Origin: CAYWGR01 sp964458015
GTDB lineage: Bacteria > Planctomycetota > Planctomycetia > Pirellulales > Thermoguttaceae
Assembly: GCA_964458015.1 (NCBI GenBank)
Contig: CAYWGR010000173.1
Span: 1 to 12,148, forward strand
Length of the DNA stretch: 12,148 nt
Reading direction: 5' to 3'
Position numbers and translations under genes: made by a program. The notes beneath the pieces were generated by a model, which was not told the DNA's origin, did no database searches, and was given only the letters and a program-made list of their open reading frames with translations. How positions within the stretch are numbered: position 1 is the first letter of the stretch; every line of letters starts with the position of its first letter. This document shows positions 1 to 6,333 of the stretch, piece after piece.

Positions 1-61
1 TGCCCTCGGGCGATGGGTGCAGTAAGTTCTAATGGTCAAATTAGATAAGCTGTGGTTGTTT

Positions 62-83
62 AGCTGCCATTGGTATGGCAGCT
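62..83. repeat. Perfect intergenic hairpin, 9-bp arms
   Basis: AGCTGCCAT (62-70) and its exact reverse complement ATGGCAGCT (75-83) are separated by the four bases TGGT. It is the first of a series of tight hairpins in the gene-free first 348 bases. No T-run follows the 3' arm, so it is not a classic intrinsic terminator. It could be a REP-like palindrome or the end of the transcript of a gene lying upstream of the window. Positions 1-61 hold nothing else I can identify. Confidence 0.6.
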
Positions 84-92
84 TGGCAGCAG

Positions 93-111
93 GGCCGACG
101 TTCCGTCGGCC
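93..111. repeat. Perfect intergenic hairpin, 8-bp arms
   Basis: GGCCGACG (93-100) and CGTCGGCC (104-111) enclose the loop TTC. The arm-plus-3-nt-loop design matches the hairpins at 141-161 and 209-229, although the arm sequence differs. The hairpin is followed by CTAAACTGTTGTG (113-125), which matches 12 of 13 bases of CTATACTGTTGTG (249-261) after the last hairpin remnant. This suggests the units belong to one family of intergenic repeats with variable stems. Confidence 0.55.
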
Positions 112-137
112 GCTAAACTGTTGTGGAATCGACACAT

Positions 138-252
138 ATTCCGGGAGCTGTTAGCTCCCGGCTATTTGGCAAGTGATCCTGGAAAACAAAAGTGGGTTCA
201 GACGCATTCCGGGAGCTGTTAGCTCCCGGCTATGCTATTAGCTCCCGGCTAT
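138..252. repeat. 68-bp-period hairpin repeat cluster, copy A
   Basis: Two identical 28-bp units (138-165 and 206-233) begin ATTCCGGGAG and end CCCGGCTAT. Each contains a perfect hairpin with arms CCGGGAGCT and AGCTCCCGG around loop GTT. A truncated third unit, keeping only the 3' half, lies at 238-252. The unit period is 68 bp, with a 40-bp linker that is itself repeated in the second cluster near 4.1 kb. This looks like a REP/BIME-type element. It is not a CRISPR, because the linker is conserved rather than unique and only two full units exist. Confidence 0.8.
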
Positions 253-313
253 ACTGTTGTGTTTTTGCGGTCTGCTGACAAACCGCCATAATCTTTTACC
301 GTACTCTGGGCGA

Positions 314-342
314 TTGACCCTGTTGGTGCGCGTCGATAAATT
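314..342 (+). promoter_or_regulatory. Sigma70-like promoter for the GNAT gene, leaderless geometry
   Basis: TTGACC (314-319) lies 17 bp from TAAATT (337-342), and only six bases separate the latter from the ATG at 349. Initiation about seven bases after the -10 box would start the mRNA at or beside the ATG. No Shine-Dalgarno sequence is visible upstream of that ATG, which fits a leaderless transcript. This is a prediction from sequence only. Confidence 0.45.
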
Positions 343-348
343 ACTAGC

Positions 349-912
349 ATGGATCTCGCGTATTTCAAACGCTGGCGCATGGAGATCAATTTGGTGGGGC
401 GGCCGTGTACGCCGACGCCCGTGCCGGGATCCTATGCGTTCGTCTCGTGGGACGAATCGTTGCTGGATGCATTCGCCCAGGCGAAGTATCTGAGTTTTCG
501 GAACGAGATGGACTCGAAAGTGTTTCCGTGTTTGGCGGAATTCGAAGGATGCCGGCGTTTGATGCGGGAGATCGTGCGGAAACCGGGATTTTTGCCTGAA
601 ACCACTTGGCTGATCGTGCATAAGCCGGGCGACGGCCAAAAGACGGAGTATTGCGGCGCAATTCAGGGCGTGCGCGATCAATATGGGTTGGGAGCTATTC
701 AGAACGTCGGCATTGTGCCGGAGCATCGCAACATCGGGCTGGGCAAGAGTCTGTTGTTGCATTCCCTGGCGGGATTTCGCCGACACGGCGTGAAGCGAGT
801 TTATTTGGAAGTAACTGCACAGAACGACACTGCGATCCGTCTCTATCAGCGAGTCGGATTTGTTGCGATCCGAACTGTTTACAAAGCTGTTGAGACGGAA
901 TATTCGACGTGA
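349..912 (+). CDS. GNAT-family N-acetyltransferase
   Basis: A 187-residue protein with the GNAT acetyl-CoA-binding signature. Motif A is seen at residues 119-135 (NVGIVPEHRNIGLGKSL), including the R/Q-x-x-G-x-G/A pyrophosphate loop as RNIGLG. Motif B is seen around 152-171, with YLEV, the conserved N159 and LYQRVGF. The family transfers an acetyl group from acetyl-CoA to an amine; the substrate here cannot be told. The first 80 residues or so are unlike a minimal GNAT domain and may form a substrate lid or an N-terminal extension. The ATG at 349 is chosen because a promoter-like pair ends six bases upstream; an in-frame ATG at 379 is the alternative. Its stop codon overlaps the GTG start of the following M16 gene (GTGA), so the two are probably co-transcribed and translationally coupled. 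An N-terminal acetylation role beside a peptidase is only speculation. Confidence 0.88.
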   Translation: MDLAYFKRWRMEINLVGRPCTPTPVPGSYAFVSWDESLLDAFAQAKYLSFRNEMDSKVFPCLAEFEGCRRLMREIVRKPGFLPETTWLIVHKPGDGQKTEYCGAIQGVRDQYGLGAIQNVGIVPEHRNIGLGKSLLLHSLAGFRRHGVKRVYLEVTAQNDTAIRLYQRVGFVAIRTVYKAVETEYST

Positions 913-2150
913 AAGACACGATTTTTTCCCATACGTATCCCAACGGTTTGGTGCTTGTGGCCGAGCCGATGTCGTGGCTGCAATCGGCGGCCTTTACTTT
1001 TTTGGTTCCGACGGGATGCGTCCACGATCCGGCGGATCGGGCAGGGTTGAGCAGTTTCGCCTGCGAAATGGCCTTGCGCGGGGCGGGGCCTCGGGATAGC
1101 CGTCAGTTTATTCTCGACCTCGACAATTTGGGCGTTGAGCGGAGCGAGTCGGTTTCGAGCACTCATACCAGCTATTGCGGAGCGACATTGGCGGATAATT
1201 TGCCGCAGACGCTTTCGATATACGCCGATGTGTTGCGGCGGCCGCATTTGCCTTCCGATCAGTTGGAGGCGGGCCGCCTGGCGATGATTCAAGAGCTTAG
1301 GGCGGTGGAAGACGAGCCTTCGCAGAAGGTGATGATCGAGTTGCGGCGACGTCATTATGCCGATCCTTGGGGGCGGCCTGCCCAGGGCGAGGAAAAGGCG
1401 TTGGAAGAAACGACGATTGCCGATATTCGACCGCATGTCGAGCGGCATTACCGGCCGAATGGAACGATTCTGGGTGTGGCGGGGCGCATCGATTGGCCAC
1501 GTTTGCGAGACTTGGTGGGCGAGTTGTTGGGCGATTGGCCGGCGGGGCCTTCGGATCAATTGAAGGAAACGCCCGCGCCAGGCCGATATCGACATGTTCC
1601 GTATGAATCGCATCAAACGCAGATCGGCATTGCCTATGACAGCGTGCCGTATCGGGATCCCGATTATTTTCAGGCATGGGGGGCCGTCGGCGTTTTGAGC
1701 GGCGGCATGAGCGCCCGGCTGTTTACCGAAGTGCGAGAAAAGCGGGGGCTTTGTTACAGCGTTTACGCCACGCTTCACACCTTGTTGGATCGCGGCGCGG
1801 TGTTTTGCTATGCCGGGACGGGAGCCGAGCGCGCGCAGCAGACGTTGGATGTAACGTTGGGCGAATTGACCCGATTGGCCCAGGGCATCGAAGAGCATGA
1901 GATCGAGCGGTTGAAGGCCCGGATTAAGAGCGCGTTGATTATGCAGCAGGAATCGAGCTCTTCGCGGAGTTCGTCGTTGGCTCGCGACTGGTATCACCTG
2001 GGACGTGCGCGAACGCTGGAGGAAGTAAACCGGTTGATCGACGATCTTTCGAGCGGCAGCATCAATGCTTTTCTGGAATCGCATCAGCCCGGGCGTTTTA
2101 CGGTGACGACGCTGGGGCCTCGGGCGTTGGAAGTAAGGGACATTGACTAG
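909..2150 (+). CDS. M16-family peptidase-like protein, non-catalytic (R/Y) partner
   Basis: A 413-residue member of the M16 (pitrilysin/processing peptidase) family, of usual length for the M16B type, with two tandem M16 halves. The zinc site is lost: the place of HxxEH is taken by SFACE (residues 49-53 within GLSSFACEM), so all three motif residues are changed. The C-terminal half keeps the substrate-binding R/Y motif, REKRGLCY, near residues 276-283. In bacterial M16 pairs one subunit carries the zinc site and the other the R/Y pair, and the catalytic mate is at 2786-4024. The start is GTG at 909, overlapping the GNAT stop by four bases; no better ATG exists near the N-terminus, and the family-typical beginning (YPNGLVLV) follows. 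No signal peptide is evident, so cytoplasmic location is likely. Unusually, the mate is separated by an intervening toxin-antitoxin module, whose -35 box lies in the last codons of this gene. Confidence 0.9.
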   Translation: MKDTIFSHTYPNGLVLVAEPMSWLQSAAFTFLVPTGCVHDPADRAGLSSFACEMALRGAGPRDSRQFILDLDNLGVERSESVSSTHTSYCGATLADNLPQTLSIYADVLRRPHLPSDQLEAGRLAMIQELRAVEDEPSQKVMIELRRRHYADPWGRPAQGEEKALEETTIADIRPHVERHYRPNGTILGVAGRIDWPRLRDLVGELLGDWPAGPSDQLKETPAPGRYRHVPYESHQTQIGIAYDSVPYRDPDYFQAWGAVGVLSGGMSARLFTEVREKRGLCYSVYATLHTLLDRGAVFCYAGTGAERAQQTLDVTLGELTRLAQGIEEHEIERLKARIKSALIMQQESSSSRSSSLARDWYHLGRARTLEEVNRLIDDLSSGSINAFLESHQPGRFTVTTLGPRALEVRDID

Positions 2151-2171
2151 GTGTATCCTATGGGATACAAT
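2143..2171 (+). promoter_or_regulatory. Toxin-antitoxin promoter with palindromic operator in its spacer
   Basis: TTGACT (2143-2148), overlapping the stop codon of the upstream M16 gene, is 17 bp from TACAAT (2166-2171). Between them, and covering the left part of the -10 box, is a perfect inverted repeat: TGTATCC (2152-2158) and GGATACA (2163-2169) around TATG. A repressor bound there would block polymerase. The obvious candidate is the HTH antitoxin encoded downstream, as is usual for autoregulated type II modules. The -10 box ends seven bases before the toxin ATG, so the transcript may be leaderless. Confidence 0.6.
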
Positions 2172-2178
2172 AGAGGTA

Positions 2179-2469
2179 ATGGTGGAGATTCGCCAAACCG
2201 AGGTATTTGCCGATTGGCTTCGATCGTTGCGGGATCGACAGGCGAGAGCGAGAATTCAGATTCGGATTGATCGGATGCAACTTGGTTTGCCGGGCGACAC
2301 GAAGCCGGTGGGCGGCGGGGTCTCCGAATTGCGAATTGACTATGGCCCTGGATATCGCGTTTATTTTGTACGGCGGGAGAAAGAATGCGTCATTCTTCTT
2401 GCCGGCGGCGATAAGCGAACACAGGACCGGGACATTAAGAAAGCTGTTCAATTGGCGCGTGATTTGTGA
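2179..2469 (+). CDS. Type II toxin, RelE/HigB-like (HI1419-type addiction module killer)
   Basis: A 96-residue protein of the RelE/ParE superfamily, resembling the 'addiction module killer' (HI1419-type, HigB-like) group. It begins with EIRQTEVFADWL and has a conserved core ELRIDYGPGYRVYF (50-63) and a strand/loop VILLAGGDKRTQ (71-82). Such toxins are typically ribosome-dependent mRNA endonucleases, but the target here is not shown. Toxin-first order with the antitoxin nine bases downstream is typical of the higBA type. The ATG at 2179 is preferred because the promoter -10 ends seven bases upstream. A GTG at 2182 with AGAGG at a 5-base spacing is possible. A longer reading from 2143 would overlap the upstream gene and the promoter. 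The gene appears complete and probably functional. Its position between two halves of an M16 peptidase pair suggests insertion by horizontal transfer; no transposase or target duplication is obvious. Confidence 0.88.
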   Translation: MVEIRQTEVFADWLRSLRDRQARARIQIRIDRMQLGLPGDTKPVGGGVSELRIDYGPGYRVYFVRREKECVILLAGGDKRTQDRDIKKAVQLARDL

Positions 2470-2478
2470 GAGCAGGAC

Positions 2479-2775
2479 ATGGCCAAGACAAAAACAAAAC
2501 CTTACGATGCGGCGGAGTATTTGGAAACCGATGAGGATATGGCTGCGTATCTTCAAGCGGCTTTTGAGGACGGGGAACCCGCGGTCATTATCCGCGCTCT
2601 TGGCAACATTGCACGAGCTCGCGGCATGACCCAGATTGCCCGACAAACAGGATTGCGACGCGAGAGTCTTTACAAAGCGCTTTCTCCGGAAGGGAATCCG
2701 GAATTTGCGACGGTTCTTAAAGTGGTTCAAGCATTAGGCATTGAGCTTCACGCCGAACCGACCCACATTCCTTAA
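2479..2775 (+). CDS. Type II antitoxin, HTH (HI1420-type addiction module antidote)
   Basis: A 98-residue protein of the HI1420-type 'addiction module antidote' group, the usual partner of the preceding toxin family. The N-terminal part (residues 8-36, PYDAAEYLETDEDMAAYL onward) is the characteristic region of this group. An XRE-like helix-turn-helix follows at about 50-69 (MTQIARQTGLRRESLYKAL), then a stretch with FATVLKVVQALGIEL. It should neutralise the toxin by direct binding. It probably represses the module through the palindrome at 2152-2169, which is inference. The ATG at 2479 follows AGGA closely, nine bases after the toxin stop, so co-translation is expected. Its stop is only ten bases before the ATG of the catalytic M16 gene, so transcripts from the module's promoter may read into that gene. 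Confidence 0.88.
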   Translation: MAKTKTKPYDAAEYLETDEDMAAYLQAAFEDGEPAVIIRALGNIARARGMTQIARQTGLRRESLYKALSPEGNPEFATVLKVVQALGIELHAEPTHIP

Positions 2776-2785
2776 CAGAAGTGCC

Positions 2786-4024
2786 ATGAAGTTTTTGAAG
2801 CATAAATTATCGAACGGTCTGGAGATTGTCGCGGAGTGCAACGACGCGGCGTATTCGGCGGCGTTGGGATTTTTCGTGAATACGGGCGCCCGGGATGAGA
2901 CCGAGGCGGTGGCGGGCGTGAGCCATTTTTTGGAGCACATGGTATTCAAAGGCACGTCGCGCCGTTCGGCCGACGACGTGAACCGCGAGTTCGACGAGAT
3001 GGGCGCGCATTACAACGCCTATACGAACGAAGAAAACACGGTTTTTTATGCGGCCGTGCTGCCGGAACATCAAGAGCGCGCGGTCGATCTGCTGGCCGAC
3101 ATTTTGCGTCCTTCGTTGCGCGAGGAAGACTTTCGGACCGAGCAAAAGGTGATTCAGGAAGAGATCCAGATGTACGAGGATCAGCCGCCTTTTGGGGCCG
3201 ACGACAAGTGCCGCGCTTTGTATTACGGTTCGCATCCGCTGGGGCAAAGTGTTTTGGGCACGGAGCAAAGCGTGGGCGATTTGACGCCTGAGGCCATGCG
3301 GGATTATTTTCATCGGCGGTATAGTCCCGGGAATATCGTTTTGGCCTGTGCGGGCCGGATTGATTTTGATGCGTTGACGGCCCAGGTGGAGCGGAGTTGC
3401 GGCGATTGGACGCCGACGGCGACGGCTCGAAAAGCATCGCCTGTCGAAGGATGCGATGGTTTCCATGTTTTGAGGCGTGAAAACGCCTCGCAGCAGTACA
3501 CTCTGCAAATTACGGCGGGGCCTGCCGCGGAGGATAGCGATCGGTATGCCGCGAAGCTGTTGGCCACGGTTTTAGGGGACGATTCGGGCAGCCGGCTGTA
3601 TTGGGAGTTGGTGGACCCGGGGTTGGCGGAGCATGTCAGCATTCATCACGGCGAGCATCAAGGCGCGGGCATGATGATGACCTATTTGTGCTGCGAGCCT
3701 GAGCAGACGGCCGACGACATGCAACGGATATTGAACGTGTATCGGCAGGCGGAAGAAGAGGGCATTACGAGGGCAGAGCTTGAGCAGGCGAAGAGTAAGA
3801 TTCGTTCGCGGATCGTGCTTTCGTCGGAACGGCCGCGCGGGCGGCTTTTTGCGGTGGGCAACGATTGGCTCTATCGTAGGGAATACTGCCCGGTGGAGAT
3901 GGATTTGCAACTGGTGGCCGACGTTTCGGTTGAGCAGGTTGCGGCGGTTTTGGACAAGTATCCGCTGACGCGGCCGACGACGGTGACGATTGGGCCGTTG
4001 GTCGAGGTGGGACAGCCGCGATAG
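2786..4024 (+). CDS. M16-family zinc peptidase, catalytic subunit
   Basis: A 412-residue M16B-type metallopeptidase with an intact zinc site: H47-F-L-E50-H51, and the downstream third ligand E126 in VIQEEIQM, 74 residues after H51 as expected for the family. The C-terminal half lacks the R/Y motif (SRLYWELVDPGLAEHVS occupies its place), which complements the upstream partner that has R/Y but no HxxEH. Together they probably form a heterodimeric peptidase degrading or processing short peptides; no signal peptide is seen. The ATG at 2786 is chosen because the family start (MKFLKHKLSNGLEIV) begins there. An upstream in-frame TTG at 2741 would overlap the antitoxin gene and add 15 non-family residues. 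No clear Shine-Dalgarno or own promoter was found, so expression may depend on read-through from the toxin-antitoxin promoter or the GNAT promoter. Confidence 0.92.
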   Translation: MKFLKHKLSNGLEIVAECNDAAYSAALGFFVNTGARDETEAVAGVSHFLEHMVFKGTSRRSADDVNREFDEMGAHYNAYTNEENTVFYAAVLPEHQERAVDLLADILRPSLREEDFRTEQKVIQEEIQMYEDQPPFGADDKCRALYYGSHPLGQSVLGTEQSVGDLTPEAMRDYFHRRYSPGNIVLACAGRIDFDALTAQVERSCGDWTPTATARKASPVEGCDGFHVLRRENASQQYTLQITAGPAAEDSDRYAAKLLATVLGDDSGSRLYWELVDPGLAEHVSIHHGEHQGAGMMMTYLCCEPEQTADDMQRILNVYRQAEEEGITRAELEQAKSKIRSRIVLSSERPRGRLFAVGNDWLYRREYCPVEMDLQLVADVSVEQVAAVLDKYPLTRPTTVTIGPLVEVGQPR

Positions 4025-4092
4025 ATGGGCAGGTGGTGGGGCAATGCCCGGCGAGTTACTCAGGCTCTCACGAATGTAGAGCAATAGTCGAC

Positions 4093-4227
4093 AGGCAATA
4101 GTTTCCGGAAAACATAGGCGGATTCATACGCATTCCGGGAGCTGTTAGCTCCCGGCTATTTGGCAAGTGATTCTGGAAAACAAAAGTGGATTCATACGCA
4201 TTCCGGGAGCTGTTAGCTCCCGGCTAT
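4093..4227. repeat. 68-bp-period hairpin repeat cluster, copy B
   Basis: Two 28-bp hairpin units (4132-4159 and 4200-4227) are identical to those at 138-233 and have the same 68-bp period and near-identical linker. A diverged copy of the linker precedes them (about 4093-4131), sharing GGAAAACA and GATTCATACGC. The 96-bp block 4132-4227 differs from 138-233 at three bases by my alignment. The gene-free region 4025-4324 otherwise contains only a weak GGGGCT/AGCCCC inverted repeat (4235-4267) and the rmuC promoter region. Confidence 0.8.
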
Positions 4228-4288
4228 TATTCTTGGGGCTTTTTGTGACAATGCTCATCTGAGCCCCGTCAACGATGGCCGTGCCCGC

Positions 4289-4324
4289 TTGGCGCAAGGG
4301 GGTTGAGGGCGTACATTGACGCCC
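4289..4324 (+). promoter_or_regulatory. rmuC promoter candidate and start-site hairpin
   Basis: TTGGCG (4289-4294) is 17 bp from TACATT (4312-4317), whose end is seven bases from the ATG at 4325. Overlapping it is a perfect 6-bp hairpin, GGGCGT (4307-4312) and ACGCCC (4319-4324) around ACATTG, ending right at the ATG. A GAGGG at 4305-4309 sits six bases before an in-frame TTG (4316). The two readings compete: a leaderless transcript from 4325, or a leadered one with a TTG start and a partly hidden ribosome site. Confidence 0.4.
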
Positions 4325-5770
4325 ATGAGCTACATTCTTCCGATATTGATGTTGTTGGTGGGCGTCTGTTTGGGCGGCGCGGGGGCGTGGCTGCTTTTTC
4401 GAGCGAAAGTGTCGGCGGTCTATGAACGCGGACGCGGTGAATCGGCCCCGGAATTGGCTGCGCTCGGTGAGCGTTTGGCGGGGCGGGACGCTTCGATCGA
4501 GGAATTGCGCAATCGGCTGAGTGAAAAGGATGTTTCGCTGGCCGATCTTCAGCGGCAGGTGGCCGCGCTGAGCACTCGGGCGGCGGAATTGAACCAGGCA
4601 CTGGTCGAGCAGCAGAAGCAGGCTCAGGAAAAGTTGGCTTTGTTGGAAGATGCCAAGCGGCAACTGACCGACGCTTTCAAGGCGTTGGCGGCCGATGCTT
4701 TGAAGAGCAGCAATACCTCGTTTCTCGAATTGGCTAAAACGCATTTGGAGAAATTCCAGGAGTCGGCCAAGGGCGATCTTGAGAAGAGGCAGACGGCCAT
4801 TGATGAGTTGGTCAAGCCGGTCAAGGAATCGCTGGGCAAAGTGGATGCCAAGCTGCAAGAGATCGAGAAGAGCCGCATCGAGGCCTACAGCGGATTGGTC
4901 GAACAGGTCAAATCGCTTTCGGAATCGCAGAAGGAACTGCGGGGCGAGACGGCCAATTTGGTCAAGGCGCTTCGGCGTCCGCAGGCGCGAGGCCGATGGG
5001 GCGAAATCCAATTGCGCCGCGTTGTCGAGATGGCGGGCATGTTGGAGCATTGCGATTTCTTCGCGCAGCAATCGACCAACACGGTGGATGGGCGGTTGCG
5101 GCCTGATTTGATCGTGCGATTGCCGGGTCATAAGAACATTGTTGTGGATTCCAAGGCGCCGTTGGAGGCGTATTTGGAGGCGATCGAGGCTTCGGACGAC
5201 GAGGTGCGGGCAGCGAAATTCAAGGATCACGCCCGGCAGGTGCGCAACCATATTCAATCGCTCGGTCGGAAGTCGTATTTCGAGCAGTTCGATTTCACGC
5301 CGGAGTTTGTCGTGTTGTTTTTGCCCGGTGAAGTTTTTTTTAGCGCGGCATTGGAAAACGATCCGTCGTTGATTGAATTGGGCGTCAGTCAGAACGTGAT
5401 CGTGGCCACGCCGACGACGCTTATTGCGCTGTTGCGCGCCGTGGCTTATGGTTGGCGGCAAGAGACGTTGGCCGAAAACGCGAAGGCGATCAGCGAATTG
5501 GGGCAGGAGCTTTACAAGCGATTGTCGGACTTGGGCGGGCATGTGGAAAAAGTGGGCCGCGGACTGACGATGGCGATCAATGCTTACAACAGCGCGGTCG
5601 GGTCGTTGGAGACGCGGGTATTGGTTAGCGCCCGGCGTTTCAAGGATTTGGGTGCGGCGGTTGGCGGGGCGGAAATTGATGAGCTGTCGCCCTTGGAGAC
5701 GTCGTCGCGGTTGTTGCAGGCGCCGGAGTTGCTGGGGGTGAACGGTGTGAAGGTTGACAGCCCGCAATAA
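4325..5770 (+). CDS. rmuC: DNA recombination protein RmuC
   Basis: A 481-residue RmuC homologue. A single hydrophobic membrane segment lies at about residues 3-24, followed by a long coiled-coil-like region (about 35-200, rich in E, L, K, Q). The RmuC domain holds the family signature LRRPQARGRWGEIQLRRV around W225-G226-E227 and EMAGMLEHCDF. The D275-S-K277 motif in VDSKAPLEAYLEA recalls PD-(D/E)xK nucleases. E. coli RmuC limits recombination between short inverted repeats; its biochemical activity is poorly known. Length fits the family. The ATG at 4325 is preferred from the promoter spacing; TTG at 4316 would add three residues. The gene seems monocistronic or weakly linked to the Uma2 gene, whose perfect -35 box lies in its last codons. 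A long open frame on the opposite strand is a compositional shadow. Confidence 0.92.
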   Translation: MSYILPILMLLVGVCLGGAGAWLLFRAKVSAVYERGRGESAPELAALGERLAGRDASIEELRNRLSEKDVSLADLQRQVAALSTRAAELNQALVEQQKQAQEKLALLEDAKRQLTDAFKALAADALKSSNTSFLELAKTHLEKFQESAKGDLEKRQTAIDELVKPVKESLGKVDAKLQEIEKSRIEAYSGLVEQVKSLSESQKELRGETANLVKALRRPQARGRWGEIQLRRVVEMAGMLEHCDFFAQQSTNTVDGRLRPDLIVRLPGHKNIVVDSKAPLEAYLEAIEASDDEVRAAKFKDHARQVRNHIQSLGRKSYFEQFDFTPEFVVLFLPGEVFFSAALENDPSLIELGVSQNVIVATPTTLIALLRAVAYGWRQETLAENAKAISELGQELYKRLSDLGGHVEKVGRGLTMAINAYNSAVGSLETRVLVSARRFKDLGAAVGGAEIDELSPLETSSRLLQAPELLGVNGVKVDSPQ

Positions 5771-5782
5771 GAGGGGTAAGAT
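5754..5782 (+). promoter_or_regulatory. Strong sigma70-like promoter for the Uma2 gene
   Basis: A perfect TTGACA (5754-5759), inside the last codons of rmuC, is 17 bp from TAAGAT (5777-5782). Eight bases separate this from the ATG at 5791. This is the best -35 match in the window and again has near-leaderless spacing. GAGGGG (5771-5776) would lie upstream of the transcript start if this promoter is used, so it would not act as a ribosome site for this mRNA. It could serve a TTG start at 5782 on read-through transcripts from rmuC. Confidence 0.5.
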
Positions 5783-5790
5783 TGTACACT

Positions 5791-6333
5791 ATGGCAACCG
5801 TACAAGAGATCATGACCGCCGAGCAGCTTTTCGCGACGCCGGAACTCGGGCGGTGCGAACTTCTGCGGGGAGAATTGATATTGATGTCGCCTGCGGGATA
5901 TGAACATGGTGTGATCGTCGGCAATATCCATACGAATTTGGCCATCTTTGTAAAGCAACGGCGGCTGGGGAATGTTACGGCGGCAGAAACCGGGTTTGTC
6001 ATCGGGCGTGATCCGGATACCGTGCGAGCGCCGGATGTGGGATTTATCCGAAGCGATCGAGTGCCGAAGGAACGTACTCGCGGTTTTTTTGAGGGGCCAC
6101 CGGATTTAGCGGTTGAGGTTGTTTCGCCCACGGATCGGGCTGGGGAACTGCTGACGAAGGTGCAAGATTGGCTTGCGGCGGGCTGCCGCGCGGTTTGGGT
6201 TGTTGATCCTACTTCGCAAACGGCGTCGGTTTATCGCGGTTCGCGTGAAACGTTGCTCTTATCTGTTGCCGACAGTTTGACGGACGCCGAACTTTTGCCG
6301 GGTTTCTGTTTACCCCTGGCAGAGATTTTTTAG
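5791..6333 (+). CDS. Uma2-family (DUF820) PD-(D/E)xK nuclease-fold protein
   Basis: A 180-residue protein of the Uma2/DUF820 group, which is expanded in cyanobacteria and planctomycetes. The restriction-endonuclease-like core is visible: D82 in RAPDVGFI, E109 in LAVEVVSPTD, and K123 in LLTKVQDWLAAG, followed by the family's AVWVVDP strand. The N-terminal TAEQLFATPELGRCELLRGELILMSP is also typical. Members are annotated as putative endonucleases, but their physiological role is not settled. Length matches the family, and all core residues are present. The ATG at 5791 is chosen from its promoter; an in-frame TTG at 5782 would add three residues. Such genes often travel individually, and no partner methylase or other system component is nearby. 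Confidence 0.9.
   Translation: MATVQEIMTAEQLFATPELGRCELLRGELILMSPAGYEHGVIVGNIHTNLAIFVKQRRLGNVTAAETGFVIGRDPDTVRAPDVGFIRSDRVPKERTRGFFEGPPDLAVEVVSPTDRAGELLTKVQDWLAAGCRAVWVVDPTSQTASVYRGSRETLLLSVADSLTDAELLPGFCLPLAEIF

Noticed and set aside
138..252. CRISPR-like repeat-spacer array
   Set aside because: Only two complete repeats per cluster, the 'spacer' is the same sequence in both clusters, the repeat is a near-full-length palindrome, and no cas gene is nearby.
879..2084. Long minus-strand open frame (401 codons) opposite the first M16 gene
   Set aside because: The plus-strand frame has clear M16 motifs; the minus-strand protein is an arginine-rich shadow without a domain.
2140..2769. ACATT on both sides of the toxin-antitoxin module as a target-site duplication
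   Set aside because: ACATT at 2140-2144 and 2765-2769 is only five bases, is inside coding sequence on both sides, and has no associated terminal inverted repeats; chance is a sufficient explanation.
4145..5767. Long minus-strand open frame (540 codons) opposite rmuC
   Set aside because: It covers almost exactly the rmuC gene on the other strand, is rich in R, Q and H as expected for an antisense shadow, shows no recognisable domain, and begins and ends in intergenic repeat sequence.
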